From: Capitulum mitella
Lineage: Eukaryota > Arthropoda > Thecostraca > Pollicipedomorpha > Pollicipedidae
Direction of reading: 5' to 3'
DNA: 64,000 nucleotides
Assembly: GCA_030062745.1 (NCBI GenBank)
Contig: CP099843.1
Coordinates: 16,906,997 to 16,970,996, forward strand
Below the pieces are notes generated by a model. The model searched no databases. It saw only the letters and a program-made list of their open reading frames with translations, and was not told the origin of the DNA. A program made the translations under genes and the position numbers. Below are positions 45,480 through 57,239 of the stretch, piece after piece (positions within the stretch are counted from its first letter, which is position 1; every line of letters starts with the position of its first letter).

Positions 45480-48290
45480 GCCAGTGACCCTACCAACTTA
45501 AGAAAAATTTGGTGTTATCCCTTTAATGTTTTGCATTGATGTCTTTGCAATAGCTCTGGTCCCACCAACTTAGAAGTCATGTCTATGACTATGGTTGTAG
45601 CAAAAATTCTGTTGTATTCTGTTGCATGGGTTTATATCTAGCACTCTGGGCGAGATGGTAACAACATTAGCCACTTAAGTTATTGCAGTCGAATGCAATA
45701 AAGGTTGTTATGGATTAAAACCCATGGATGGAGACACCCACACTGTGTACTCTGCCAAATCCTGTTCCAGCTTGTGATTGTGCCTTCCATTTCTGTGACT
45801 TTCCAGTTGCACTCATGCTGACATGTCATTAGAGATCTGAAATGGTAGTTTCAGTGTCAGGAGCCATTCTAGCTGCAACAGACTGCTAATACAACGCATG
45901 TTCAGTATAATGGATGGGAAGATATACCATGTATTTGTAATACAATGTAATAAAAGAATGCATACCTTCCCTCTAACTTCATCTTTTCCTTCTTTCTAAA
46001 GGAATGCATTCCTTCCTTCAACCTTCGGGCATAATACTGAATACATTATGCCCTGGAAGGTGTATAATCTATACTGCTAATACTTTCTGTTTCTTAAAGT
46101 ACCTGGTTTTCTGATTTTTATGCGCAAAAAACATGCTTTGTCTCACAATTACATGAAGGTAGTTTTGGGCTATTTTAAGCACTGAGGAGGCCATTTTGAA
46201 GACCGGAGGGTTGCAGCCCCTGAAGTCATACAAACTTCCGGTAGTGGCGTTACCAAAATAACATTCCGTAAAGCCATCTTATTTATAGACAAAACTGGAG
46301 GCGTAATGAAACGCACTGAAAAGATGTGTCATTGCCGAATAAGGCAATTCCGAAAAACGAGCTCAGTCACAATTCGACAGTTATGAAGAACCAAGTGCAA
46401 CAAGATGTTCCTCTTCAGGTGAAACGTCGATCGGGGCGTGAAATGGTTCTGAGTGAAACGGATCATCTTCATGCCAAACACAGCGATGCGAAGGCATCGA
46501 ACGTAGTTCAAATTTATCGGGGCCTCGTGCAGCGAACTGCGCAGCATGGAAAGTTCCTAAGTTAAGGCTTCCAAGCGTGTAATTGAACTACTTTGGGGTA
46601 ACGGATGAAGTAGCAGCGGCTTCAAAACAAACTATCGGGCAAGCAAACAAGATGATTAATAATGCTGTTCGGGCCGGAAGGCTCTTCAGACATTATTAAA
46701 GCTATATTTTGGGCTTGTTTTGCTCAAGGACTTGGTCGAGCAAAACACACACGCCCAAAGCATTGACCGAAAGCTGCAATGAACAAAGTTGTTAATCGAT
46801 CCGTGTCCTCGAAATGGGTTGAGAGTTTGAAATTACAAGACCCATGTCGGACTGTTATCCTGTGAGCACAAGAATCGTTCATCATTGACAATTTCGACGC
46901 GGTAATGGTCAGTTCGTAACAGGTTTAGTCGTAAGAAAAGGGGCAAACTTAACATGTGCCTGCCAATCATGAATGTTATCTCTTTCCCAGCAGTGATAGT
47001 GTTGGACTGCGGACCGGTTCGGCCAGCCAGTTCGCGTGATCCGTCCTTGTCTGGACGCATGAGGGGCGACCTCGGCTTCGGACGGCCCTGAACTGTGAAT
47101 AAGCAGTGGGTTACCGCATCCGACTGACTGCCGCCTGGCGACACACAACACTTGACAAGGACTCTGGACACCTGAGCCCAAGAGTCTGTGTGTCGTACGT
47201 CACAAGCAATTGGTTACCAGAACTCGCTTTGTAACTTCGGCGACGAGGGAGGAGCCTTCCATGGCTCTCAGAGGGGCGGTGCTGAGAGTTTAACCCTTCT
47301 TCTGTCTTAAAGAAAAATACAGAGGGAGGCAGATTCTATTCCCTTCTGATTTTTTGCTTGCCATGCCAGAGACTTTGGGAGGTGATTCATGGAACTTGGC
47401 GGCGTTTCCTAAACATGTTTTTTTCACGTACTGCGACAAAATTTCTAAAATTGATCTCTTCCAGAGATGCTTTCTGGATACCTTCCAGGGACGCATGTTT
47501 GAGGAATATCGCACTTCCTAGAGGCCGCGCATTTCGACGTGGTCATGTATTATTTTGATGTCCTTTATAATGTCGCGGACAATTGAAAAGTTCGAAGTAC
47601 TTGTAATCTGGACATTTTCAAGCATTTTTTAAGAAAAATGTTGCTTAGTGGCCGATCCAGAGGGATATAAAAAGGGGTATTAATGTTTTCTTATTCTTGG
47701 ACACGCATGACTTATTGTATGAATAAGACAGAGGTAGCATCTGACATATTCATATTTATCCAAACTTACGCATATGATTCGTCTTTAAATGCTGCTAGGG
47801 GCATTTCCAGGTATCGGTTTTATGGTGCACATCAGTGGGACTAACAGACGTTTGCATTTGTGTGATTGGTTTTGCTAATTCCATATATATTACGGTCAAA
47901 TGCCATACATTTCAGTGAAAAGAAAAATCAGAGGTGGCTCCATCTCTCCTAATTCCTGAGAAATTATGACTCAGTTCATCATGTCGAGAGCTACCCCGCA
48001 TTTTCTGGCAACTTGAGCCGCCTGAAGGCATTTACCATATGTATTTTATATGGCATGTGGCATATGTGGAAATATCTTCCGAACACAAATAAGCTCGCGA
48101 GGTTTATCATCAAGATATGATGTAGCACTGACAAACATTTCCCCAAAACGTATAACCCTTTTAATGTGCCCTGGATACGCCCATAAATTTTGGAAATTGA
48201 CCTGTTCCTAACATGTGTTATAGACGTATCGATTTGAGGCAGAATGTCATGAATTAGAAAAGGATCGGTCGTAAAATGTGGTCAGGAAAC
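45480..48290. other. Intergenic DNA without certain gene
   Basis: 45480-46250 is CpG-poor. A 79-codon plus frame at 46326-46565 has fair protein-like composition but no start context or splice site. A CpG-richer patch at 46980-47180 carries two open minus frames (to 112 codons) and ends near 'tggttaccagaactcg', loosely like a retroelement primer-binding site. No gene is called. Confidence 0.35.
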
Positions 48291-48294
48291 TCGT

Positions 48295-48526
48295 ATAAGA
48301 AAATCTTTCTTTATGACCCCTTTTCGACCCCTTACTCCCCGTTTTTCTTCAAAAATTTTCAGTATTACCTTTTCGAAATAAATATCTCCATACAGGCTAT
48401 CCAACGCCGCCTTCCGGTAGGAAATCGGAACAGTAGTTTTTGAGATCGCAGTGGGGGTGGGGGGAGTAAAATCTGCTCTCTCGCACGTAATCGCACGTAG
48501 CAGGCAGGAGAACGGAAAAGGGTTAA
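48295..48526 (-). mobile_element. TTAA-flanked element family 1, fragment G
   Basis: The 5' end of the family in inverted orientation, ending 'ggaaaagggTTAA' at 48526. It matches the right end of copy D ('gaaatcggaa-agtagtttt', 'gatc-c-aggggg'). It lies five bases from the start of copy B, back to back. Confidence 0.6.
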
Positions 48527-48531
48527 GGCGT

Positions 48532-49746
48532 TTAACCCTATTCTCGGAGGGCTAGGCGGTATGGCCGATTCCCGACAGGAGGAAGGGATTCAGCCCTTCT
48601 GAGATCTCGAGAACTATGCATTCGACTTCATTGTTACAAACGGCAATCTATTCGCCATGATGTAAACTGCAATTTTATAAGGAGAAGTTTCTCAAAACTT
48701 TGGAGGGGGTGGATGCAAGGGGGCAAAAACTAAAAATGGGAGGTGTTTTTGGACTTATTATACTTTGTTCTTTATGGACCGATTTTGATGAGATTAGCAT
48801 GAATCAAGAGAATATGGATGGAACATTTACTTTGGCCCATTATTTCAAGTTTTGGGAAAATTTCTACGCTTTCACAGGTTTTGAAACGGATTGGATTAGT
48901 TCTTCAAAAACTAAATTAACAAAAAAGCTAAAAACACTTATAGCTTTTACTAGTCATGCTATCCCGAAAAAGCACAAACCGTAATGCTCTTTTTGTACAG
49001 GAGATGCCAGGAACATGAAAAGGGGGAAATGTCATGGTCACATGTTCATCATTTCATCTGACGACCTCTGACCTTAAATGACCTCCAGTGACCTTAGGGT
49101 CACATGGAATGATCTAAGGTGCATTTCATATTGTTTGAAAACGTTTCCAATGGTTTGAATTCACTCTGTTCATAAAATTCTATTTCACGTCTGTTGTGAT
49201 ATAGGGTACGCACACTGACATTTTAGGTCATAGCTCCGTTACCCGAACTGATATCAACCTGAAACTTGGCACACAGTTAGAGTGCATCCTTCTACGTCAT
49301 ATGTATCCCGCATTTGGATTTCAACAAATTCGCCAAAATTATTACTATGAAACCAAATCTTGGCGTTTGACCTTGACCTGACCTTTTAAAGGGACCTTAG
49401 ATGAACACAACTAATTTGTATGTTACCCAGGTATTTACCTATACATCCATATAAAGTTTTAAGTTTTATCTTAAAAAGCCATCTTTGGCAGACATTTTCC
49501 TTTTACCCTCAATAGGTAAATGGGCATTTTCCTTTTACCCTCAAAAATGGCCTGAGGTGACTCCCAAAAAATGTTGCCCGGCCCCGCCCCTGGGCAAAAT
49601 AGAATTACGGCATTTTGTTACAGTACATAGAATGAATAGCTCAGAAAGGCCACAAAGTTTCGTGAAGCTGCGTCAAAAACGCTGGAATTGACAAGCAAAA
49701 AATCCGAGGGGGGCCAAATTCAACATCCCTGCCGGGAATAGAGTAA
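48532..49746 (+). mobile_element. TTAA-flanked element family 1, copy B
   Basis: Starts TTAACCCTATTCTCGGAGGG and is collinear with copy A ('ctaggcggtatggccgattcc', 'accgattttgatgagatt', 'gtcatatgtatcccg', 'gtttgaccttgacctgacctt'). It ends 'gccgggaatagagtaaa' at about 49746, where the second TTAA is mutated or merged with the start of a family-2 element. No protein is encoded. Confidence 0.85.
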
Positions 49747-50757
49747 ACCCGCGCAGTGGAAGGGGATTTCGCGCTAACGCGCACTGGGAGGGAGGCACAA
49801 AAGCGCCCCCCTCCGATCTCGGAAAAGGAAAGAGCTAAAGACATGAATTTCATGGACGGGATGGGGTCATATCGATGTACATTGTTCCCAGTTTTCATGA
49901 CCCTAGGTCAATATCTTCAAGGTCAGCTGGGGTGGAAAAGGTCAACTTTGGACACTTTCGCGGCCCGTACAGACCATTCCGTACGTCTGTTCGAACGAAA
50001 CAGGAAATGGGTGGTTGTTTGGCTGTTAAAACGTGGAATAGGGCAATTTCCATTCATTTGGCATCTTGACTGAGGATTTTGGGCCGAGGTTATGCTAGGC
50101 TATTGACCTATGGCGTCATTTTCCATCTTTTGCAGATCAGATTTCGAGCAAAATGGAATAGCTTGAATGTAAATGAGGGCGCTACACGTATATTTTGGCT
50201 CATTTCAGTGAAGGTAGCTAACATCGGTACATTTGATCACGTCTGGCGTTTATATTTATGTATGTATGTATATGTGTATATGTATACACATATGAGTACC
50301 AATGTGCCAAACGTGTTTTGTAGTAGGGTCTTTGAACGCATATTTCATGCAGATCGACATATTGCAGAGTAAATTTGGACCAGGTCGCAGAAAAGTTGCC
50401 ATTGACCTTTCATGGCCTTCGCTTGAAATGACTCTGGTATATATAAGTGTATCCATGTGCGCACACGTGTTTTTATTAGGGTTTTTGAATGCATATTTCA
50501 TACAAACTGACATGTTGCAAAACAAATCCGGACCAGGTCACAAGATATTTGACCTTGACCTTTAATGACCTTGGTCTTCATTGACCCTGGTATATGTAAG
50601 CGTATCAGTGCGCACACAGGTGTTTTTATTAAGGTGTTTGAATGCATATTTCATAGAAACCGACATGTTACAAAGCAAATCTGGATCAGGTCACAAGATG
50701 TTTGGCCTTGACCTTTGATGACCTTGACCGTTGTTAGCCTTGGTTTGGCCTTGTTGT
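49743..50757 (+). mobile_element. TTAA-flanked element family 2, copy b (3' truncated)
   Basis: Begins 'taaacccgcgcagtggaagg' directly at the end of the preceding family-1 copy. It contains the 'cgcgctaacgcgcactggg' and 'ggcacaaaagcgccccc' blocks and three internal repeat units near 50310, 50466 and 50617 (spacing 151-156). It breaks off at about 50757, where a CpG island begins. Confidence 0.8.
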
Positions 50758-50773
50758 GACGCGCCCCACTTAC

Positions 50774-50970
50774 GTCTGTAACTGCGTCCACGTCTCGTCC
50801 TCCGCCAGGCCGGCGCTGGTGCCACCACTAGGCGCTGAGCCCCGGCCCGGCTGGTGGCGGCGCCGCCCGTGCCGGGCCCGCGACCAGTCCGGCCGGTGGT
50901 GTGGCCGGCCTTGCCGCGGGCGCCGTCCCCGGTTGTAACAGGTCAACGGCCGGCGACCTGGGGACCGGAC
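50774..50970 (-). CDS. Candidate exon of a minus-strand gene, ending at a GTAAGT donor
   Basis: On the minus strand the frame ends APSGGTSAGLAEDETWTQLQ followed by two bases and a perfect donor GTAAGT (50773-50768). A pyrimidine-rich acceptor ('ctggtccggtccccag') lies near 50960, giving an exon of about 190 bases. The first part is Arg/Gly-rich and less convincing. A second minus frame (50828-51280; Pro/Ala-rich) is also open and could instead be the real one. The exon would lie downstream of the first exon at 51800, suggesting one gene. No family is recognised. Confidence 0.33.
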
Positions 50971-51714
50971 CAGAGGGGGACCCAGCGCGCTCATTCAGCG
51001 GTGCAGGTGGGGTTGGCTGGTGCTGGGAGAGGGCGACGCCGGCACCGCCACCCCTGCTCACGTGGCGGCCCAGGTCAAGGTCAAGGTCAGGCGCGGCGGG
51101 ACGGCGGCCCGGCGGACGGGACTGCTCAGCCAGCCCATGTTGATTTCTCAGTCTAGGGGGTCTCTCGTGTTGTAACAATGTCAGGACGCTGATCGTGAAT
51201 CCGTTGCATCGATGTCGGCCATGGAAATCGGAGTTATGATGAGTATTAGCACGAGAACAATCGCAAGCATGGTCAAACACCGTCCCAGGTCACTTGCATG
51301 GTGATCCACTGAGAGATCCTTGATCTTATTGCTATTAGCTGAACATAACATTCTGAAGCTGTTTTGTCGCGTCACACCTCAGTCATGTGTTCCCACTCAC
51401 ACATCTATCATTGTGGCTGGCTGGCACGCGATCACACGGTGTAAGTTGGGGCAGTGATTGGAGCTCCCGCAAGTTGGTCCTCTCGTTGCGACCGCTCAGC
51501 GACAGCTGAATGCTCACTGACAGCGAAGAAACAGTTCCATCATTTCCGTTGAAGAAAACATCCGCTTGTTGCGGTTAAATTAAGGATGGCAAAAGTAAAA
51601 CGTAAAAGTAAAAAAGTGAAAGCAAAGGTAAAACGCACAAAACGCTGTTCACTAATGCATTCGGCTGGAGCCATCTGGTGCTTGTAAGCACGTTCAAACA
51701 GCCAGCCGTCTCAC

Positions 51715-51800
51715 CACTCCGCCGGTCGCCGCCTCGGCGCCGAGCTGGCGAGCTCTGAGGGTCTGTCTGGATCGTCGAGCTCGACGCCACCCCTCTCCAT
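51715..51800 (-). CDS. First coding exon of an unidentified minus-strand gene
   Basis: The ATG at 51800 opens 28 codons (MERGGVELDDPDRPSELA, then a Ser/Ala/Arg/Pro stretch) plus two bases, and ends exactly at a strong donor GTGAGA (51714-51709), phase 2. The G at -1 and +4 fits a fair start context. A TCAGTT initiator lies 50 bases upstream and two CACGTG boxes flank the start site. The N-terminus is acidic and probably disordered; no family is recognised. A likely continuation is the donor-bounded exon at 50774-50970 or exons outside the window. Confidence 0.45.
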
Positions 51801-51863
51801 CACGTGCCGGCGAGGAGGGTCGGCCAGGCGTCGTCGACGGCGTCGAAACTGATTCGACACGTG
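51801..51863 (-). promoter_or_regulatory. Promoter: initiator TCAGTT with two CACGTG E-boxes
   Basis: TCAGTT (51852-51847 on minus) matches the arthropod initiator and predicts a start at 51850. CACGTG palindromes at 51801-51806 and 51858-51863 are spaced 57 bases. CACGTG binds bHLH factors of the Myc/Max, USF and CLOCK/CYCLE types. Which one acts, if any, cannot be told. Confidence 0.4.
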
Positions 51864-51864
51864 C

Positions 51865-52730
51865 TCAAGGGCAGCGGGTGCGACGGCGCCAGAGGCGCAT
51901 AACGTTCGGGACTATTCAGGCCAGCTTCACTTCAGAGTGGGTACAGTTTCTGACCACGCCATCGGTTCGGACGGGCAGTCCGCTTGGTTCAGGTTCCAGT
52001 TAAACCCGCACTGTTGCCACCACGGGTTTTAGCTGGAGGTCTGAAACTCTTGGATCTAGTCGGTTCTATGTTCAAATTCGTCACGGATTAGTTTGCTTGC
52101 GAGCACGACCGGTGCAATAAAACTTTGACCGAACCATTTTTCTTCTGTTTTTAAGACGTGCATTTGCTAAAGGGAAAAATGAACCAAAACTTGTTCGTCC
52201 TGTTTTGGCAATGTCTACAGTTCTCAGGAGATAGAGTACTGTCATGAAACGCTTATATAATAATGAATGACGTATCATTTTCCAGAACAGTGCCTGGTTA
52301 CAATGCAACATTTGCGCTCGAATCGGTTCTAGGTAGCTTAAACCTAATGAGGATTTGCGGTGGTGGAAGGATACCTTGGAATCGATGCACAAATATGTAA
52401 GTTTACGTTTACAAGTTGTGCTGCCGTAAATGAATAACTCGGCAAAAATAATGTTGGCAGAGAAAACTGCGCAACAATACAAGTTAGACTACTGACACTG
52501 TTAGTCAGCGTTGTATCACGCAATTATCACGCAGGTGTTCCCATTGAAAGTGTTACTAAGCAAAACATTGCATGGAAGAACTTCGTACGCAAAACGCTGT
52601 AAGAAAAAGATCGATTGCGTAAAATATCGCTTGGCAAAAGATCTTTCGCAGAAGATCGCATGGCAAACGTCGTCATCAGGTAATAACTATCTAATCCAGC
52701 CTAACTTTCTGACTTAACCCAGTCTAACCT
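51865..52730. other. No certain gene; open minus frame 52081-52482
   Basis: A 133-codon minus frame without a recognised domain; its AT-rich, Lys/Arg/Leu-rich composition gives no clear support. Nothing else is seen. Confidence 0.3.
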
Positions 52731-52734
52731 TACT

Positions 52735-52945
52735 CTTACGGCGAACCGATTAATACTTCTACGGTAAACCGATACTATGTTTACGACAAACCGATGACTG
52801 TGCCTACAGCAAACCGATTGCTCCGGCCCACGACAAACCGACAACTATGCCTATGGCAAACCGATTACTATGTCCACGGCAGACCGATTATTACGTCTAC
52901 GGTAAACTGATTACTGTGCCTGCGGCAAACCGACTTTCTCAAAAA
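52735..52945 (+). repeat. Tandem repeat, unit 23-24 bp, about 9 copies
   Basis: Variants of GGCAAACCGATTACTATGTC followed by CAC/TAC, with clear GCAAACCGA spacing. Related words ('ggcaaaagatc', 'cgatcttttgcc') continue on both sides to about 52570 and 53025. Noncoding. Confidence 0.8.
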
Positions 52946-53506
52946 CACGACCTTTTTTTCCTAAGACCTTTATCCAGTACGATCTTCATCCATACGGTCT
53001 TTGCCACTCGATCTTTTGCCATACGATTAGCCGAGGGCCACTTCCACTTACTTTGCATGTGAAGTGCTTTGATATAAGAGAAATTGTTGTTATTATGTAT
53101 GTTCTTTTATGCAGAAATTCCCGACGGTGTTCGAAGCATAACTCGGCATTCCAGCCGACGCGTTGATCAGTGTTTTGCACACCAGCCAGCCGTCGTCGTC
53201 TGAAAATCGTGTTTCGGAGTATTTCGGATGGCAACCCAAAGCCGACGGTGGCTCGCGTCGTACTTTGCGCCGGCGAGGCGGCGTGTTTTCAAGGCTGCTT
53301 TTTGCCGGCGTTCGGCGGCCGGCGGCTAAGCCCGCAGCATCCGTCGTCTTCAGCGGCGGAAACTTCTATCAGGCGGCCATCGGAGCGTCGCCGCCGGGGC
53401 GGACGCCGCGGCGCGCCACCCAATAACCCGACCCGAATCAACAACTCAGCCGGGCGCCGCCTCCCGACGCTCTGCCGCCCTCCCCGCTCTCACCGGCTGC
53501 CGGAGA

Positions 53507-53621
53507 ATGGATGGTCGCTCAGATCGGCCGGGCCAGCGAGCGACGGCAGCGGTCACCAGTCACGAGAGGCGCAGACGGTGCTGCTGGCGTGATCGCAGAA
53601 GACCACGTCGCGGCGGCTGGC
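53507..53621 (+). CDS. Possible first exon in a CpG island (53210-53640)
   Basis: Two ATGs (53507, strong context; 53511) open different frames that both reach the donor GTGAGC at 53622. The 53511 frame gives 37 codons of ordinary composition (GADGAAGVIAEDHVAAAG at its end) in phase 0. The 53507 frame is Arg-rich. The surrounding CpG island supports a promoter. The frame choice is uncertain and no family is recognised. Confidence 0.28.
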
Positions 53622-53729
53622 GTGAGCGACATCACTATAAATGCTATGGCACTTGAAAGAAGGAAGTGGGGAGGAGATGGACTGCACCATGTAATATCAG
53701 TTTTCGATTTTAGGCTTTTGACACTATGA

Positions 53730-54515
53730 AGACAGAAATACCATACAATCTGCCGAAGAGGTTCCGTTACACCTCAGTGTTGCTATTTTTCTTAAGCCTA
53801 TCCAGATAACTTATACGCACCAATGAAGACACCAGAGTGATGAAGTGCTGCAGGAAGCGCTTATATCTTAAAACAGAAAATACGCAATTCATGTGGCAAC
53901 GTTTTGTTCTTTTTCCTGCCGTTTACGCCAATTATACGAGTTGTATTGCATATTCATGTTTCTAAGGTTGCTAAATCTTGTGTCTTGTTGATGCAATTCA
54001 TTTTGCCGAAATGGCAATGTATGTGCTTCATGAATAGCGAGAAATGCGGCATACTAAATATTTAGTTGTCTACTCTAAGAAACCGTACTTTTAAAGAGTT
54101 GGCCATTACCGATAAAAACTGGTCTACTTGAAAGCGATTTAGAAAATATCTAAAAGAATCCAAAGAGATGATTTGGAAGCCTTCGGGTTCTTTTGCTTCC
54201 ACGAAACGGGGAAATGAGAACAGGTTTAAAGTCCCGGGCTAAGACAGCTTGCCATAACTGGACCCTCGTCCTACCTCATTGACCCTAGCAACGAACGCCT
54301 TATGGTAGCAGCAGACGCCTGGCAACAGTCCGGCGACCCTAATGGGGACAAGGTGCATCGTCTTTCATTGCCCACAGGCAAGTTTCCGGATAGGAAGGCA
54401 TATGCAAACGAAGGAGCAAAACTATGGTTCGTGGTGAATTGACAAGAACAAGGGCACGAGCAAAATTATAAGATAAATACCAGAAGATAGAAGTTAGGAG
54501 TAGGCAGATTCAGGG
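53730..54515. other. No recognisable gene
   Basis: AT-rich DNA with no long frames or repeats recognised. Confidence 0.4.
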
Positions 54516-54521
54516 CATTTT

Positions 54522-54950
54522 GTGCATAATTGTACCCAGACACCAATCCTAGGATTATCCCAAATAACACTTTTGTCATGTCATACATTGCACTCAGTGA
54601 GATGGAAAGTCATTTTGGAGTTTGACGGGGCTGCCCTTCCGGCTTTCTCTGACAGACCAGTTGTTTTTGTATACCGCGCCTCTCTGGCTCTTCCATACTA
54701 TCGCCGGCCTGATTTACCAGCGGAACTGTTTCGCATGTCCGGACGACTGTACGGTCGGTTCCCGGCAGCGGAGCAGCAGGCCGAGCCACGGCTACCGCCA
54801 TCGCCTAGCCTGTGTCGGGGCAGAGCACCGAGCAGGGAATCAGTGCCAGCTCATTGCAACTATGCAGCTTTAGATCTGTGGCACGTCTGTCCCACTGTCG
54901 CTGCTCTTCCCCTCTCCGTTCCCCATCTTTCCTCCGTTATTTCTGCATAA
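54522..54950 (+). CDS. Ambiguous open locus, 142 codons plus / 63 codons minus
   Basis: The plus frame holds a stretch of fair composition (FSDRPVVFVYRASLALPYYR, RPDLPAELFRMSGRLYGRFP) and ends before a CT-rich tract. The minus strand offers an alternative: ATG at 54801, 28 codons (AVAVARPAAPLPGTDRTVV), then a GTAAAT donor at 54717, as a first exon would have. Neither has a known domain. One of them may be real; both may be chance in this GC-rich patch. Confidence 0.22.
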   Translation: MHNCTQTPILGLSQITLLSCHTLHSVRWKVILEFDGAALPAFSDRPVVFVYRASLALPYYRRPDLPAELFRMSGRLYGRFPAAEQQAEPRLPPSPSLCRGRAPSRESVPAHCNYAALDLWHVCPTVAALPLSVPHLSSVISA

Positions 54951-54965
54951 TCCGTCTCATCTGTA

Positions 54966-55042
54966 TTCTCTAATTTTCTCTTTCTCTCTCTTCCTCTTTT
55001 CCCTCCCTTCCTCTTCCTCTTTCTCGTTCTCTTTCTCCCTCG
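54966..55042. repeat. Polypyrimidine (CT-rich) tract
   Basis: About 77 bases almost purely C and T on the plus strand. It could serve as a splice tract or simply be low-complexity DNA. Confidence 0.8.
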
Positions 55043-55389
55043 GCAGAGACTTCTGTTGGCCTGAGAGTGCTCCTGTTGACCTGTTATTCACAGTGTGAAA
55101 GATCATTTCGCTGCTGGGCAGGCAGTCATTGATATGCGGTATTGAGAACAAGGCATTACACTGAGATAGCCAATGAAATGCAACACAGCGAAATTTACGC
55201 GGAAAAGGAAGCTTGTCGTGAAGAGCATAACCAGCTTCCCGACCTTAAGCATAACCGACAACCTGTTTTAAAGCAGCCTGTTGTAATAATTAAATCTCTA
55301 ATGCTCTAGAGATGCAGCTGTGTGAATGCTGTAGGGTTAAGTTATTGCGAGTGCTGACCCATGTCATTAAAACAATCTGCCGGTTATGC

Positions 55390-56620
55390 TTAATCTTGTT
55401 CCCGCATAAAGGGAGGGAGGGAGGCTCTAGAAGCCCTCACCTCCTCGTCGTCCTTTGCCGGCCATTTCTATGGTTTTTGAAGCGGCTTCAAGAAACTTAG
55501 GGACATGTCCTACCTATTCTTCCTATGTATTATGCCAAATTTTCATGACTTTATTTTGTTTAGGGGTGGAGCCAAGCCAAGTTTTGTGAGGCACCTCAAC
55601 CATTTCTGACGCTCTTAAAGGTAAACAAAATGGCTGCCAAAAATAGACTTTTTGTAGATAGAAGGTACAACGTTGTATGAGTGTATAGCTAAAGAACTGG
55701 GTAAACGTACAAAAATACCTGTGTTGATCTAAGCTGACTTCACAAGGGCAGGCTAAGATTAAAATTCAGAATTTGGTTTTATGTAAATATGTTTGACTCT
55801 AATCTTCAAAATTCCAAATCCGGAGCATATGTGACTCAGCATATCGTCCTCTGCCTGTGTTTAAGTTTCGGATTGATCTGGTCGAGTCTCAGAACTATGA
55901 CCTAAAGTGTATGCGCGCGTACCCTGTATCACGACGGTCAGAAACGGGACATGCAGAAATATAGTCAATTCAGATGTCTGGAAGCCTTTTCGAACACCAT
56001 GACATGATCTTAAGACAATTCCATGTGTCTTCTGATATCATTTGAGTTCATTTAAGGGCATGGGATGTAAAATGACCTGACGACAATGTGACCTTGACGG
56101 TCCTTTTTTTCATGTACCTGGCACCGACTATGACATCATTAAACAAACTGTAATATGAGTTGTACTTATTTGGTATAACATGACCAGCAAAAGGCAAAAT
56201 AATGTCTTTGGCTTTCATGATGATGAAGTTAAAAAAATACTCCTCCCATTTTCCAAACCTCTAAACGCCCATGAATGCTTTCATTATTCCGAGCGTATGG
56301 GCCAATGGGAGCCAAGCCCAGTTCCATCGATTCATGCTCTCGATTCATGCCAATCGCAATAAAATCAGTCCATAAACAGCGGAGTTATGACAATTAAAAA
56401 TGCCCCTCTTTCCGGCTTTTCTGCCCCTCCCCTTCCCTCCCCGCCTCTTTCAACATTTTCAGAACGTTTTCGATAAAAATGTAGTTCGCGTCATCGCGAA
56501 GCGATAGTGGTTTGTTGCGACGAAATCGGAATAGTAGTTTTCTAGATCCCGAGGGGGGGTGCAAATAAGCTCCCCGTACCGGAATGCGCTCTAGCGTTGT
56601 GAGGGGAGGAATGGGGTTAA
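55390..56620 (-). mobile_element. TTAA-flanked element family 1, copy D
   Basis: 1231 bp between TTAA 55390-55393 and TTAA 56617-56620, inverted relative to copy A. Shared blocks include 'ggggtggagcc', 'gccaaaaatag', 'ctgacttcacaagg', 'cagaactatgacctaaa' and 'gaaatcggaatagtag'. The termini are more mutated than in copy A, so it is older. Confidence 0.8.
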
Positions 56621-57055
56621 GGTATGAATTTATTTCAAGATTGCACTATTTTGCACAAATTTTAATCCATCCACTTAATGCATAAACGTTAGAAAGCTTA
56701 AGAGAAGTATGCATTAATATGTAGTAATCAAACGATATTTGTCACGCGAGTAATTCTTGGTCCTAAAACCTTATATTTACCGTGTCAGTTCAGCCCCGAT
56801 AAGAAATCGGCGTTTAACCGCTAAAATGAATTAGCACGGCAGGCTCCTGACCATTCCCCTGGACCCGATCTCCGTGGCGCCATCACTTCTCCAGTCACGC
56901 CATTCCCTCCGAACTCCTGCAGGCCGCTGTTCGCCGCCGCGCCGGCACGCACCACGTCCCGGCTGTACGGTCGACTGCAGCCGGCGGCGGGCGTGCTCCG
57001 CAGCACGTTCGCTCGTCACGTCGCGCTGTCCTCGCCCGACTCGAGTGGCCTCATC

Positions 57056-57223
57056 ATGTCGCAGATGCCTTCGACAGCCTCTCGACCGGCCGGCCGTAGT
57101 CCGGGTAACAAAGCAGTGAGGCAGACGAGGGCTCTTTTCGAGACCGATCACGGTCCGAAAAGAGCACGCAGCGGCGGAAAAATGGAAATTAGGAAACCAA
57201 CGAGCGAAGTCCCTGCTGGATAA
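57056..57223 (+). CDS. Uncharacterised open frame, candidate exon in a CpG island
   Basis: The ATG at 57056 starts 55 codons (MSQMPSTASRPAGRSPGN, then a Lys/Arg-rich tail ending KPTSEVPAG) to TAA. The same frame is open upstream to 56825 with protein-like composition (Pro/Ser/Thr-rich), so the exon may begin earlier. A TCAGTT initiator lies at 56785. A GTGAGT donor follows the stop by 15 bases. The opposite strand is also open for 131 codons but is Arg-rich, as a shadow would be. No family is recognised. Confidence 0.33.
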   Translation: MSQMPSTASRPAGRSPGNKAVRQTRALFETDHGPKRARSGGKMEIRKPTSEVPAG

Positions 57224-57239
57224 CATATTTTGAAACGTG

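Noticed and set aside
56831..57226. 131-codon minus frame
   Set aside because: Arg-rich shadow of the better-composed plus frame in the same CpG island.
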